From Meandrina meandrites (taxonomy: Eukaryota > Cnidaria > Anthozoa > Scleractinia > Meandrinidae): DNA of 64,000 nucleotides. Both the position numbers and the translations under genes were made by a program. The stretch is taken from NCBI GenBank assembly GCA_963693305.1, contig OY855905.1, positions 4,032,701-4,096,700 of the forward strand, in the 5' to 3' direction. The notes under the pieces are model-generated. The model searched no databases. It was given only the letters and a program-made list of their open reading frames with translations, and was not told the DNA's origin. Numbering within the stretch: position 1 is the stretch's first letter; each line of letters begins with the position of its first letter. Below, piece by piece: positions 36,330-48,653 of the stretch.

Positions 36330-37407
36330 GAGAAAACCACTTCCCAACTGCTGTTACAAGTCGACGCCTGTCGTCGTCCGTTAGGCTGTCAGTAGTACGA
36401 TCTAACAACAGTGCTGTGAGGTGTGCTGTCTTTGCCATTCGAAAAGTTTTTTTCTTACTAATTTTTGACAACTCTTCATCGGTTTTCCATTACTTGACCA
36501 ATCAAAACTAAGTTGTTCTGGGTTGCGGAGCAAAACTTTTAAGTGGCCACGTTCAGTTTCAACAGAAGATCTGTCAAAAAACGCGCTTTGAATTGTCAAA
36601 AATTAAAACTTAAGCGACTGGCAATAGTATTGTGCTTTTATATTTTGACCATTATATACAAAACAAGGGAAACAGTCCATTCTGCGTCATTGAATATCAA
36701 GCTTGAGTAAACGCTCAAGAAACGTCGATATTCGACCCGAAACATTGCATTCTGATGACGCAGCTGCAGGCCTACATTGACCAATGAAGTGGCTATGATT
36801 GGCTGTTGCTAGGTTACGATTTTTCACATGCAGGCAACAACCATCAGAGACGCTAGATGGATCTCGTAGGGCTTCGTCATCATAAAGGAATTTTAGGAAC
36901 TCTTAAAGTCTCATAGTGAGGGAAGAAATGAAGGCTGTTAACCTATGCTACATTTTTCCATAACCGCCGGAGAACACACTAGAAGATTGACAAAATCAAT
37001 ATTATATTAGTGGAGCGACTATTTCAATCAGCTCCTCCTTCGTGCACCTAGTACCCAAGGAGTAACGCAAAATGGACTGTTTTTATTTGCAGTTGTTGTT
37101 GTTGTCTACAAAATGCTTACAAACCAATGTTCAGTGCTCCGGAATATTTCACTGAAATTATACTGACCATCATGCATGAATCGAAGAGCGACTGATCACT
37201 TACCAAAGTCTGAAATGAGAAAATAAAAACTCGATTAACTTGCCTTTTGTTGTAACTAAGAACACACAGCAATTGGCTACCGAGAAAAAGTGAGTCCCGC
37301 TATCGGAACTGCCCTAATGTCTCTGTTCTTTGTGCTGGTCAAAAAGATCGCGACCTCTTAAATATTTTTGTGGTGCCAAGTTTCAAGAACACTGCTTCAA
37401 TGTTTCC

Positions 37408-37597
37408 AGAGATATCGAGTACCGGTACGACTTTCGAATTTTAATCTAGTTACATTCCCAGGGCCCTCACTCCTTCCTGTTGCTGACCAGTAAAAAAGGA
37501 GACTATAGGTACGAGATTGGTGTGAAATGTGATAATCGAGAGTATAAGCACTAGGTTTGAAAAGTGTTACTCGTACTCCGATCTGAAGGTCCCTAAT
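37408..37597 (-). mobile_element. MITE-like repeat, copy 2
   Basis: Inverted relative to the copy at 6021-6330: ATTAGGGACCTTCAGATCGG at the right end (minus strand), GATTATCACATTTCACACCA inside, and GTACCGGTACTCGATATC at the other end. It lacks the triplet and poly-C expansions of copy 1, so it probably shows the older form. Confidence 0.65.
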
Positions 37598-37895
37598 GTT
37601 TCAGTTGAAGCGGGGTGTGGCGTAACGCTTTACCTGTAGCATTGCGTGACGATCCAAATAACGCCTATTAAGAACACTTCTTTAAAAGGACCTTTTAAAA
37701 AAACGCCTTAAACGCATGCTATATAAAATCTGCGTTTGCAGCTAAAATCCGACTATTAAAGATTTAAAATACACACGATGTTTACAATGACATGGCAAGG
37801 CAGCTAGCTAAGAAGGCGAATAACGAAAAAGTTTCACTGCTTTCGTTTTGTTTTACTCAAGGGTCTCTTAGATAAAGACGGTCTTGTGGATTTGC

Positions 37896-40800
37896 TTACA
37901 CACCAGCACACGTCCAAATGGCTTTCAGCTTCCACTGTGATTGCTGTTGCACATGAATACCATTGGCAGAAGCTGCAAATAGAAAAGAAACGCAATGAGA
38001 CAAATACAGTACTCCATGTAAAGGGTAGCGTACGTACATTGTGAAGCTGTTTAATTGAGTGTAGTTCCACCCTTAGCCCGCAAAGAACTAACTTGTTCCA
38101 AATGATGATGATGATGATGATGATGAAGTAAAAGAATCGGAAGAAGAAGAAGAACAACAACAACAACAACAACAACAACAAGAGCATCAAATCATGAACA
38201 TCAAATCTTACCTCCCCAGACGATACCGCCGGTCGAGGTGACTGTATGCCCGGCCTGTGGTGTAATGGTAGTGTTGGTGATGGCCAAGTCACTCTCAAGC
38301 CACTTAGCGTGTATTGTGCCGGGATTTTCTTTGGCCTTCAACCACTCTGCCTGAGGAACAGCGTTGAAACTTTCTGCATGGTCTTCGGTGCTTTTCATCA
38401 TCGCCTTTCCATTCCTGCTCAACCCGAATATTCTCTTTGTGGTCTTGTCAATTCCAAGGATAACGAGAACTCCACTGTCCATTCCTGCAAATTATTTATA
38501 ACGGCATATGAATAAAAAGCAAGGTAACTGAAATGAATGCATTCCAACCTCTCATTTGAGGTCTACCATATCATTTTAAAGGTCAATTTAAATCCTATCA
38601 TAAATTTACAAGAATCCATGACCTTATTTAGCTTGGGCCTTTTATTCGTTCATGAGGCTGGGAGATGGGAGGAGCACAAAATACCCCCTCCCCCACCCAT
38701 TTATCTCCAAAAACATTCCCACTGTAGTAGTCAAACTTACAAGGTGAATGAAGCATCCAGATATATTTTTGTTTATGGCAGTAATGTGTCAATTACTAAC
38801 ACACCAAAATGATGTCCTACATTTGAAACGTCTGCCATCCTGGATCGGCATCTTGGAGTTCGATATCCTTCCAAATGTCCAACAATCTCTAAAAACGGTT
38901 TTGAGAAGTGCAGAGATGAAAGAGCCTTTGGGATTTTGGGATAAAACTAGCTTCCAATAAACACCAAATTTCCACAGATACACCCTTTAAAAACATGGCT
39001 GCCACAGAAACACGAAGTCAGGCGAGTAAGCAATTGACACACCAGCATGTTTCCTGGTGATCTGCAGTCGTTCTCGGATTATCTAGTTCCGATTACATTA
39101 TACAGTTATCTGTCTAGGCGAGAGAGAAGAGAGAGAGGGGGGGGGGGGGGGGGGGGTGTTTGTAGTATGGTTGTTATATTATAAGACAACCAACGATCAG
39201 ACAACTGAAGGATCGGAAATTCTTCAGTCCGTCAGCCATTAGACAGTGCAGTCTACAAGATTCTCTGATCGTACCTGTCCATGTATCGCCTTGGTCGCTG
39301 CTGAAGTAGCAGGTGGGTACACTCTTTTTACTGTAAAATAACACAAAAAAAGGTTTATGTCCACGATTTAAAATCAAAGTTCGATTTACTGTTTTCGTGG
39401 CCGATTACCTTCACAGCAGGTGAATTAACCCTTTCTTGCCCAGCATCCACATGCAATATACTGAGGAGTTGGGACGACATTGATCTCTTATTAACAGCTA
39501 GCAAAGTTAGAGTTTCAAAGCCATTTAGTGTTCTTTTACTGTTATTTATATTAAATTTCACGCAAAAGTAACCGAACATTTTTCGATGTTTTGGCCTCAC
39601 TAGAAATTGCCAGGAATGGCACGCAGGCCACTAAATTGTCACACCAACTGCCAAGAGTCCTGTTTATATCTCATGCACTCAGACTGCTCGCTCCGGAGTC
39701 CAGCGCACTAACCGTGAGGCCACCACGCCTCCCAGGGCATTAGTACATTAGCACTTTGCAGTGCGACGTGTCTTACCTTTTCATGGGCACGCTGCTCACA
39801 TACATGATGCCACTGTCTTTGTCCAACAAATATCCACGGCCCGTGAACTTCAAGGCACCTAATCAAAACAATGATAATAAAAAATAACCACATTACACGG
39901 AAGAGCTCTCAGGATCTCGTTAGAAAGTTGTACAGGCATCGAAGATCGAACTGAAATTCGGAGTGTTGGTTTTTGTAGGGGGAGAAAAAACAGAGAACCG
40001 GGAAAAACCCTCAGAGCAGGGTCGATAATCAACAACAAACTCAACCCGCATATGAAGCCGGGTACAGGATTCAAACCCCGGGCCACATTGGTGGGAGGCC
40101 ACTGCTCAACCCCTTCTCCGTCTACAGTGTGTTAGAGCTGTTAAGGAAGACTAATGTTGACATACCCAAGGATGAGGGCTGCTGGCTCAGTACACAGCCG
40201 TAAAACTCAACTCTGAGGGCAATGCCTTTGTGCCAACCAGTTGGGTTGATGCGAATGAACACAGCCTCGATACAGATGGACAGAGCGATCATCTGTGCGG
40301 AGTCAGCATTCGTGTTGGCAGCGAACTCCTACGAAAAACAAATGGGATTGTCGAATTCACTTGGTTTCAAAATGCTCACGTTTTCGAATTTTTCCTATAA
40401 ATTATCGGGGAAACCTTTTCTTGTGTCAATTGATTGTTCGCTTCAAGTTTCTACTGCAGTCTTGTTTTCGAAAGGCGTTTTACCAAATTGTGGTGTTTTA
40501 TAAACGCGGTTTTCTGTTTTAGGGAGATTTGGGTTTTCTTGAAGAAGTTATTACTATTTGTATTCTATTATTTTTCTAAAATTTTGAGATCTCTGTGCGA
40601 TCTCTATCTAGGCTGCCATTGATTTAAAATTCCTTGTTTTACCTTGATTTGACTTCCTTCTTTATAAGGTTTCCAGATAACACCATCATCGCTGTAGAAC
40701 ACGGAGAGGCTGGTGACGAAGTTGTCCCCTTTACCTTGAGTGCTGATTCGGCAAACTTTCACTTTGCTGGTAAAGTTGACTTGTAGAAACTGCGATCTCT

Positions 40801-43800
40801 CCTTCCTGAAACACAAATTATAGAAACACTGTTTGTCTTACGTGTGAAAAAGGAGAGAGATCATGTTAACATGTGGAAAGTTTCATTGCTTCTATTACCT
40901 TTGCAAGGGACCATGGCCGTGTTATTTAAGAAAAAAACATGTTCCGTGTTCTTTTGAGTTATAGAAACACGAGTAAAAGTTTGGGACAACGGGAAATACT
41001 GTGGGAACACGAGCCGACAGGCGAGTGTTTCCACAGCTTTTTCGAGTTCTCCCAAACTTTGGCGAGTTTTTCTATAACTGGATAGAAACACCGAAAACGT
41101 GTTTTCTATTTTTTTTTTTAGGAAACATGGCGAGGAAAAAGAAGTAAATCCCTCGTTTATTTTGATCATCAAAATGTAAATTCTCTATGCTCGCGCCATC
41201 ATTTCGCCAACAGCTCGTGCTAGTTCTGTGTCTCTGTCGAGTTATAGAGGTACGGCTTCTACTGTGCGGTTTCATAAAGCGGTTACGAAAGGGATAGTGA
41301 TGGATAGCGAAGGGGAAGGGGATATCTTATATCCGGAGAAGATCATCACTGGGATGAAATTATTCTGAAGAACATGAATAAAAATCTCAGATATCAGAGA
41401 TGTAGTTATTTCTCTCTTTTCCCATGATGGTTATTTTTTGTGAGGACACACTTTCTATAGAACTTATAGAGGTGTTCCGTACGCTAACAGCCTCGTATAA
41501 AACACACAGCCAAAGTTCCAAGACAGTTATTGGCTTGCTAGGCTGGGTACAGGAATCGAAAGAGAACAACAACAAAAAAACCAAAACGATTCAGCAACGG
41601 AATCGTTAAGCAACATACGATAGAGGTCCATTTGGTATCCAAGCCTGGTCACCATTCAGCCTGGCCTTATGTGGCTCCCCGCCAGTGGAATAGGAGGAGG
41701 CGGTGACCTGGGCGTCCGCGATGGAGTTATCTTCCATGCCAAGAGGTGCGTCACACGAATCTTCTAAATGTTAAAAAATATATATATTAAAAAAATAGGT
41801 GTAGTATTAAAAAATAAATTTAAAAAAATAGGTGTAGTAGGCGTCTGTGCTTACTCTTGTGGTAAGGTCTTTGCAAAAGTAGTACTATTTTACCCTAATC
41901 CTTCTTAGGGGCTGTTCAGAAGATGCTCCAAATTCTTAAGGAAGATGTTCAAAATGTCTAAAAAAGTTGCTCAAAAGTTGCTCAAAAATAGTACTGAGTA
42001 CTGGGTACTGTTGACCATACTATAGGTGATGGTTGTGACCAAAAAGGGAAAAATCATTTAGTGTTTAATATGCCTGTTTGGTTTGTTTTGATTTCTGATA
42101 TTGTTTTGATGTCTTAGAAAGGAAAAAGTTGCCCGGCATGGGAAAAGCTGCCGCGAACATCTCTGGGACAGCTCATAACTCCCTCCGACCCAAATAATCC
42201 CATATTTACTTGTGCGGGTACTCTCAGTACAAGCGTATCCCCCTTCTTTTCAAAAAGTCTTATAAAAGTTCTTTATACTTACTAATCACGTAATACTTAA
42301 ACGTAGTGGACGCTGGTCCTTCGTGAGCAAACTCTCGAGAGCCTGAGGAAGAGGTGCAGGTATCCGCTGACCCGTTGTACTTGAGGTTAACGTGCGCTGT
42401 ACAGTCATGGATTTTCCCATCGGCTCTTGTTTTAGCCGGATCAAGGTTCAATACTATCTTTACGTCAACCTTTTGAGGAAATTCAAGTTTTCCAAACTGA
42501 AAATGAAGGGAAAAGAGCAGACATGTAAATGATAAGTCAAACCGACTAATAATGCACTCTTGTTTAAATGATCAACGATGAAATAAGGCGAAAGATTTTG
42601 CATAAACTGAAGAGTAGCGTAAGAAAAAGTTAACTTCAAGATAGTGCTATCCAAACAATAATCATTGGGCGGTCATTAGGATACAAATTCTCTTTATTAC
42701 AAAGAGGGAGTATAGCGAAGGGAGCAGTATGAGTAAAATTGCGAAATATGAAAGGAAAAAAATACCTTGATGGTAACTGTGGAGGCTGTGTTAGAGATAA
42801 CCACGCTGACTGAATCGGAGCTTACGGTGTGACTGTTGTAGATAAGAAATGACGGTAAAGGCAGTTGAACGGTGCCACTGTCCACTACATCCGTGGTAAG
42901 GCGGGAATGAGACACCACCAAACGGAGACTGATTTGGTTTCTATTTCAGGAAAAAAAATGTTTCTTTCTCTTAGATATTGTCTTATGTGCACCTTTATTG
43001 GCCCATTCTTTATTTACCTAGTTCGGCCCCTTAATGGTGTGCCTCTGGTGGACCTTCCAAGTGCGATTGTTGGACCTTTAATTGTGTCCTTCTGTATGGT
43101 CCTCTTAACTGTGTATGAGTATCTCTATACTTGTTTTGGCCCCTCCTGTTGATTGTGCACTTCCATTGATCCCCTCTTTGTGCATCACTATTGGTCCCTA
43201 AACTGTGTACTTCTATCGATCCCTAAATTGCGTACGCCCATTGCCTACTTTTGTGATACTCTGTGTCCCTCAAATTGCGCGCCTCACTTGTCCCCTAAAT
43301 TGTGTTCCTATATTGGCCCCTTATTGCGTTTCATTCTAGGACCTTAAATTGGATACTTCCCTAGTTCCCTTAATTGTGTACCTCTATTGTCTTCATTGTA
43401 ATCTCTACTGGCCGTTTGGGTACATCACGATAAGTATCGCCTCAGTATTTTTGCGTTATTATTGTGACTTGTTAACTATAAGCAAATATTTGGTAAATAA
43501 ATGGCGTGACACATACCCAAAGAGTACAGTGTGACCAGCAGGCGGGACTTTCAACAAGTCAACTTTCAAAACTGGCCTTTTGCAGGCCGTCAGAACAGTC
43601 TTCACAGCCAGTATGGCGGCCCACACGGATTGATTCGTGCCGTACTGGGTACCAACGCTGACCCACTGCAGGCCCCCGTTGACAATATGGTCATGATTCA
43701 TCACTTGGACCTCAAATTCAATCTTGATCGTAGTGTCGTTGTCAAACGAGGCTCGTGTGATAGTGCCAAAGTCAAAAAACGCGATGTCAATCAAGCCGTC

Positions 43801-46800
43801 GCCAGCCGATGACGTCATGTTGGTTGCGTTGTTGGAGAAGGTCAGCTGCTTGCTTACATCGGTGATCTTAGCCTCTGTTAGTCGTAGAATGGCTGTGCCG
43901 TTAAAAGGAAGCTTGATTTTGGTTTTCATTTCCGTGGACTCGGGAATGGTCATTGTGAGAGTGTACTTGACTCGACGGCCTACAAACTGCCAATCTGCAC
44001 TTCTCGTCAGACTAAACTTGTATTCAGAGGCCTGTTAATAGAACGTGGGGAAAATAAACAATTCTGGCAAAAAAAAAAATACAGCAAGAGGCCCAGCGGG
44101 GTGGTCACTTTTAATTGATTATTAATGTAGCCTCTTTGGGCGGGACGATCGCAAAGAGCTGCGTGGGAGGAGGCTATCTCTCGTGCGGATTAAACCCAAT
44201 CGAATATCACGCTGAAGCTGTCTTCGGCTTTTGATTGGACAATAAATGCACGCGAGAACGTGAATTCTTTCATTATCTAATCGTGCATATATTTATTCGC
44301 GTGCAAGCGAAACAGCCCTACAAACAAGCTTTGACACTTTCGCGGTACAGGGAAAGTGAAGACAAAAGCTAGCAGAGTTTTAAGGCAATTTCTCATCACA
44401 AATTTAATGCATTGCCATATCGGTAACTCCTTTCTGTAACCCATTAAGATAAAAAGCGGGAAAAATGAAACGATGTAGAGCACTCCGTGCTAAAGCCTGT
44501 TTTTCAGTGACGTACGACAGTTATTCAAACTGCAGGTAACATCCCCTCTGAGAAGTAACTTGAGAATTCTAAAAGCTTCCCTGGTGTGGAATCTGTAAAC
44601 AGTTTTCTTTAATTGTCTCGATGTTTGTACATCCTTTATTAACTGGTTAAATTCAGGAGCCCATTATATAATGGGCTCCTAATAAATTTCAAAACGCGTT
44701 TAAGTCTTTTTTCACTTTGCGTTAATTTCCGAATTCGTAAATATTCGTGAAAAAAATGAGCGGAAATTTAAGTTAAATAGTAAATCAGACCACCTGCGTG
44801 ATCATCAGCACGTTACGAAATACACCTCAGTCAAAATTTAAATTAGCCGTCTTATAATTTTGAAAGGCAACTAGCAAATTCTAAAGTTCTCGAAAAGAGG
44901 ACTCTTTGGGTATCTGATAAGCAAGTCCGGGACATATGGGTCGAATAAGGGTTCACCGAAGTAATCGCGCAGATATTTTAGCAGCGAGGTTCGGAAATTC
45001 AGAAATAAATAAATGGCTTTTTTGTTGAAAAGACTTCTGCATTTTGTCATTATCCAGCGAAAAAAGAGTTTGTAAATGTTGTCAGTTTACAGACGACATC
45101 GCAATGACTTTCATGCTTTCATAATTACTTTCAAAACTATTTCGAAAATTTCCTATTTTTTTTTCATTTTTTTTTCGCAACCCAGCCGTTTAAGGGACAA
45201 TTTAGACATGAAATGAAATGAGTTTAGCACTACATGAGCCAAACATCTCAACCGACTTCAGTAAAACTCGCTTCACAACTGAAATTGCAAAAAAAAAAAA
45301 CGACTATGGCGTTCTGTTAACATTATACGAATAAAAAAAGAAAATGTTTTTAGTCTTAGAGCAGTCATGAATAATTCCTTCTGATCCAACAACGTGGAAG
45401 ACACTGTTGCTATCATTTAGTATACTGTCAGAAATTTCCTATTAAAAAAAAAAAGTTTGGCCTCTTTTTTTTTCCGAATGCGTAACTCTTCAAAGTGGAT
45501 GTTGAAATTCATACGTTCGGTTTTATCCAAAATTTCAAAGTCGCAAATTTTTGAAGTTAATTGGGAAAGAGTTCCTCTTTCGTAACGTTAATATTTCCTG
45601 TCATGTTTACCTGTAAACCGTATACACTATGGAAATTGCTGGTTAAGTTTAAATAATTAATATTTCAAAAATTAAGGGTAAATTTAAAACCCAAACTTCG
45701 TGTTCCGCTCAAAGAAGTCTCTACGAACAACTCAGTTTTAGTCGCAAAATTGCTGACATTGTTTCGATCGAGTCATTCTGGTTATAATTTACATTGAAGG
45801 AACATCATTGGGCATTGATACTTGGGTGGATTAATTGTCTGTAAGAAAACAAAGCCAAACAGCCCAAAACTGATCAAAGAACGTTTTGTGACTGGGTTTA
45901 ATCGAAAACATGGTTAGTAGAATGTCCAAAAAAAACGTGTGCGGAATTGTTACGATCCGAAATAAAAAGTTGGTGCACATAATTGGAAAACCGACCTTTA
46001 CGTGTTTTTTCGCCATAACGGATGATTTATATTCCAAGATGAGGAATTAACAAAATAAATAATTAACGCCGGTTTACACAGCGGATAAAAAAATTGATCA
46101 AAAGCCTTGCAATTTTACCCTCTCTCTTTCGCTCACAAATTTCCTTTTGCAAATAAAGAAAGACTGTTTTACGCTGGACTGTCTGCTAGACTTGAGGTAG
46201 AATGGTTAACTTATTAAACTGTAATCAGCAAGACAAATCGATATTGCGAGTTTATATACATCAGCTCTAAGTTTACAAAGCCGTTTTTTCGGAAAATTAA
46301 TAATTGCTTTCTAGTTCAGTTTGACTAAATGATAACAGTAGCAATGCTTGCGAAAGTGAAGCCCATCGAAACTTACAAACTTTGAAGGTCGTGATAACAT
46401 GGTTAAACGCAACATGATTTTAGCCCATGATTAATTTTTAGGTGATAATGTGGGCTTCGCCGAAACATAACGATTACCCTAATTTTTTCAGTTTACAAGA
46501 CATTACAAACTTATCCTCTCCTTGAGCTTTCTGAACGATAAAAACTAAAAATTAAAATTTTCTTTGCCATCGTAAAAGCGTAGCTTACTTCGAAATTCGT
46601 TGATGTACGAAATAATTTTCCGCGTTGTGTATATACATCGAACGACTTTCATAACAAAATAATTTTCTCAACCTTTACGGTTTTCAAAGATCAACCAAAT
46701 GAAATTGTTTATCTGTAAAGAAACAAAACGTTTCTTACCTGGCAAACGGAAAAAGCTGAGACGAGGTATAACAGTATAAGCATGTTTTCAAGGTAGAGTC

Positions 46801-46807
46801 GTATCAT
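37896..46807 (-). CDS. Secreted F5/8 type C (discoidin) and Asp-box protein, 639 aa, 11 exons
   Basis: Exons: 46739-46807, 43517-44031, 42766-42928, 42283-42496, 41619-41763, 40643-40805, 40166-40328, 39777-39858, 39275-39330, 38212-38484, 37896-37972; all phases agree. Exon 1 is a signal peptide (MLILLYLVSAFSVCQ). Residues about 24-320 are beta-rich with many N-x-S/T sites (NNATNMTSS, FDNDTT) and no firm family match; they look like tandem Ig-like ectodomain modules. Residues about 321-480 are an F5/8 type C domain: CDAPLGMEDNSIADAQVTAS, SQFLQVNF, FYSDDGVIWKPY, INPTGWHKGIALRVEFYGC. The C terminus has one Asp-box (SSDQGDTW), as in sialidase-type propellers, then VLVILGIDKTTKRIFGLS. No membrane anchor is seen. 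Family knowledge suggests matrix or cell-surface carbohydrate/lipid binding. A skeletal-matrix role is only a guess. Confidence 0.83.
38102..38184. repeat. Triplet microsatellites (GAT)n, (GAA)n and (CAA)n
   Basis: Three adjoining triplet runs lie in the last intron of the discoidin gene, between exons ending at 38212 and starting at 37972. Confidence 0.85.
39895..40116 (-). mobile_element. tRNA-derived SINE, second family, minus copy
   Basis: The minus strand starts GGTTGAGCAGTGGCCTCCCA with B-box GGGTTTGAATCC, and continues with 'gagtttgttgttgattatcg' and 'caaaaaccaacactccg', matching the element at 27535-27760. It lies in the intron between exons 7 and 8 of the discoidin gene. Confidence 0.75.
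40925..41120. repeat. Inverted repeat of about 195 bp
   Basis: Two diverged inverted arms: 'gttccgtgttcttttgagttatagaaacacgag..aaagtttggga' and its complement 'tcccaaactttggcgagtttttctataactggatagaaacaccgaaaacg' (partial). It lies in an intron of the discoidin gene and has no coding content. Confidence 0.55.
43010..43410 (+). repeat. Degenerate ~30-bp tandem repeat
   Basis: A phrase close to CCCTAAATTGTGTACTTCTA recurs about a dozen times with many substitutions, filling most of the intron between exons 2 and 3 of the discoidin gene. It yields the open frames at 42865-43152, 43153-43347 and 43349-43534, which I regard as non-genic. Confidence 0.6.
44032..46738. other. First intron of the discoidin gene
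   Basis: No exon recognised. It contains a small palindrome (CAGGAGCCCATTATATAATG, continuing GGCTCCTAA, about 44656-44681). Confidence 0.5.
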
Positions 46808-48653
46808 GCTTGTATTATCTCGCTGTAATAACACCTTCCTTGCCTCTGAGGCAGGTGACTGCTCCTGGAAATGGCCCAGAAATGCTGAATTATTAACGAT
46901 ATTTGCGAACTCCGTTAGATACCATGGCGACTGAATGACGACATAAAAAGGATAATGTTTCAGTGGCTTTAATTTTAAATTGCCGAAGCATTACGCCCGC
47001 TTATTAATTTTCGTTTCGTTCTCAAGTTGTTTTGAATTCCTTTTACATGTCTATCTGGAAGTTCTTTTCTTTTAGTTAAACATAACTTTAAATATAATAT
47101 TTTTCCTTGGTATTTGTTCTCAGCCTTTTAACACGAGAAAGTTGATAACGTTTATAAAAATATGAGCGGATATTTACATAACTCACACTATAAAACTTAT
47201 GACAAAATTTTCCTGACATCAACTTTTTGCGTGTAAAAAAAAGTGCGAAAATTTGATGGCGGGAAAGTGTAAACAAGTTCTTCCAAAAATGGCGAAGTTA
47301 ACTTGTCGTGTAAATTTCGTGTATTTGCGAATGTTCTTGTTAGAATTAAGTAGTGGAACCCATGGATTGTTTATACACATGCTCGGTAGGTGCTGTTTGT
47401 CTTGGATATTTGGATTTAATTGTGATAAAGCCCTGGAGGTTTATGAACTCAGTGTTACCTTAAACTTTCGTAGCAGGGAACTTTAGAAACGTGCTGCCCT
47501 CATTTAATAAAGACGCCCACCAGCTAACCAAAGTTTACACACATATGAGTTTACTTAAAGAAAAACCCTGGCAATGAGTGAGTTCCCGCGCTAAAGAGAG
47601 GGTCCGTTAGCTGAGTCACTATTCTGTGAATACAACAACTGCTCAATGCCACAACACAACACTTTAATCGTCGTTACTTTATTTACAACATGTAAATTAA
47701 ATTTATACAAAAAAAGTTTGCAAGTTTTCCTTCCTGCCTGTTAGTTGAAGTGATATAAAAAACTATCATGAGTTCAAATTAAGCTCTTAAAGCTAATCCT
47801 CTGATTGGTTAACACTATATCAACTTAGTTTACGTATACGCACCATGATAATTGCGCAGGTCCGCAATACGTACAAAGGGCTGTAGTAACATAACCCTCT
47901 ACACTTTATAAATGAAAATATACTGACTGTGCTTGGCGATTGCACCATTTGTGAAAATCATTTATCTTAGGCTGAAATAATATTAATAGTTTGTTGAAAA
48001 TAATATTTCTATTGTCCTAGAGGACAGCTAGGGAATTGGTCAAGTCATACGCCTTATTTGATGGTTTAACATATAATACGTGTGGATATTTTGTGAGTTG
48101 CATGATATTTTTCAGAGCCCCGTGGGGGTGAGGAAAAATACGAGTAATCAGCATTTATTATTCCACTGGCCCAAAGGACATAAACAATCCAAAGTTTGGT
48201 TCGTTTCGTCCTGTCATTTTGTTACCCTGCTTTCCATCTGTATCTTTGCCCTGTTCTATGGTGTAAATTACGAGTCATATTTTGCACGTTCTCTTTACCT
48301 AATATGGTAAAATGGCGCAATGGTGGAAACCGTAAGTCAAATAAAAATATTGTTATACACTTTACATACATTTTATCAATCATAGACAATATAGCTGCCT
48401 TTGAAGGCACGTCGAGGGAACAACAACAACAAATTCAACATTCTGACCAGAACAACTAGGCAATGCCCCCCCCCCCCCCCCCCCAAGTCACATCATGTCT
48501 TATGTGGAAATTGGAGACCTAGAGGTCTGTACAGCAAGTATCAAAAATATGCTCGGAGCAATAGAGGTGAGAAAATAATCCAAACTACTTTGTTTTTTTA
48601 GTCCTTCTTTGTGTCAAGTAATTACACTGTGGCATGCACTTTTCAACTTGCTG
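46808..48653. other. Intergenic, no gene recognised
   Basis: Short open frames at 47088-47486 and 48080-48459 carry no motif. A poly-C tract lies at about 48466-48484. Confidence 0.5.

Noticed and set aside
36247..36471. 74-residue minus-strand frame beside the palindrome
   Set aside because: A third of it lies in the palindrome arm; it has no motif and no convincing splice signals.
43531..44038. Two + strand open frames over discoidin exon 2
   Set aside because: They are antisense shadows of the minus-strand exon, which has splice sites, phase agreement and glycosylation motifs.
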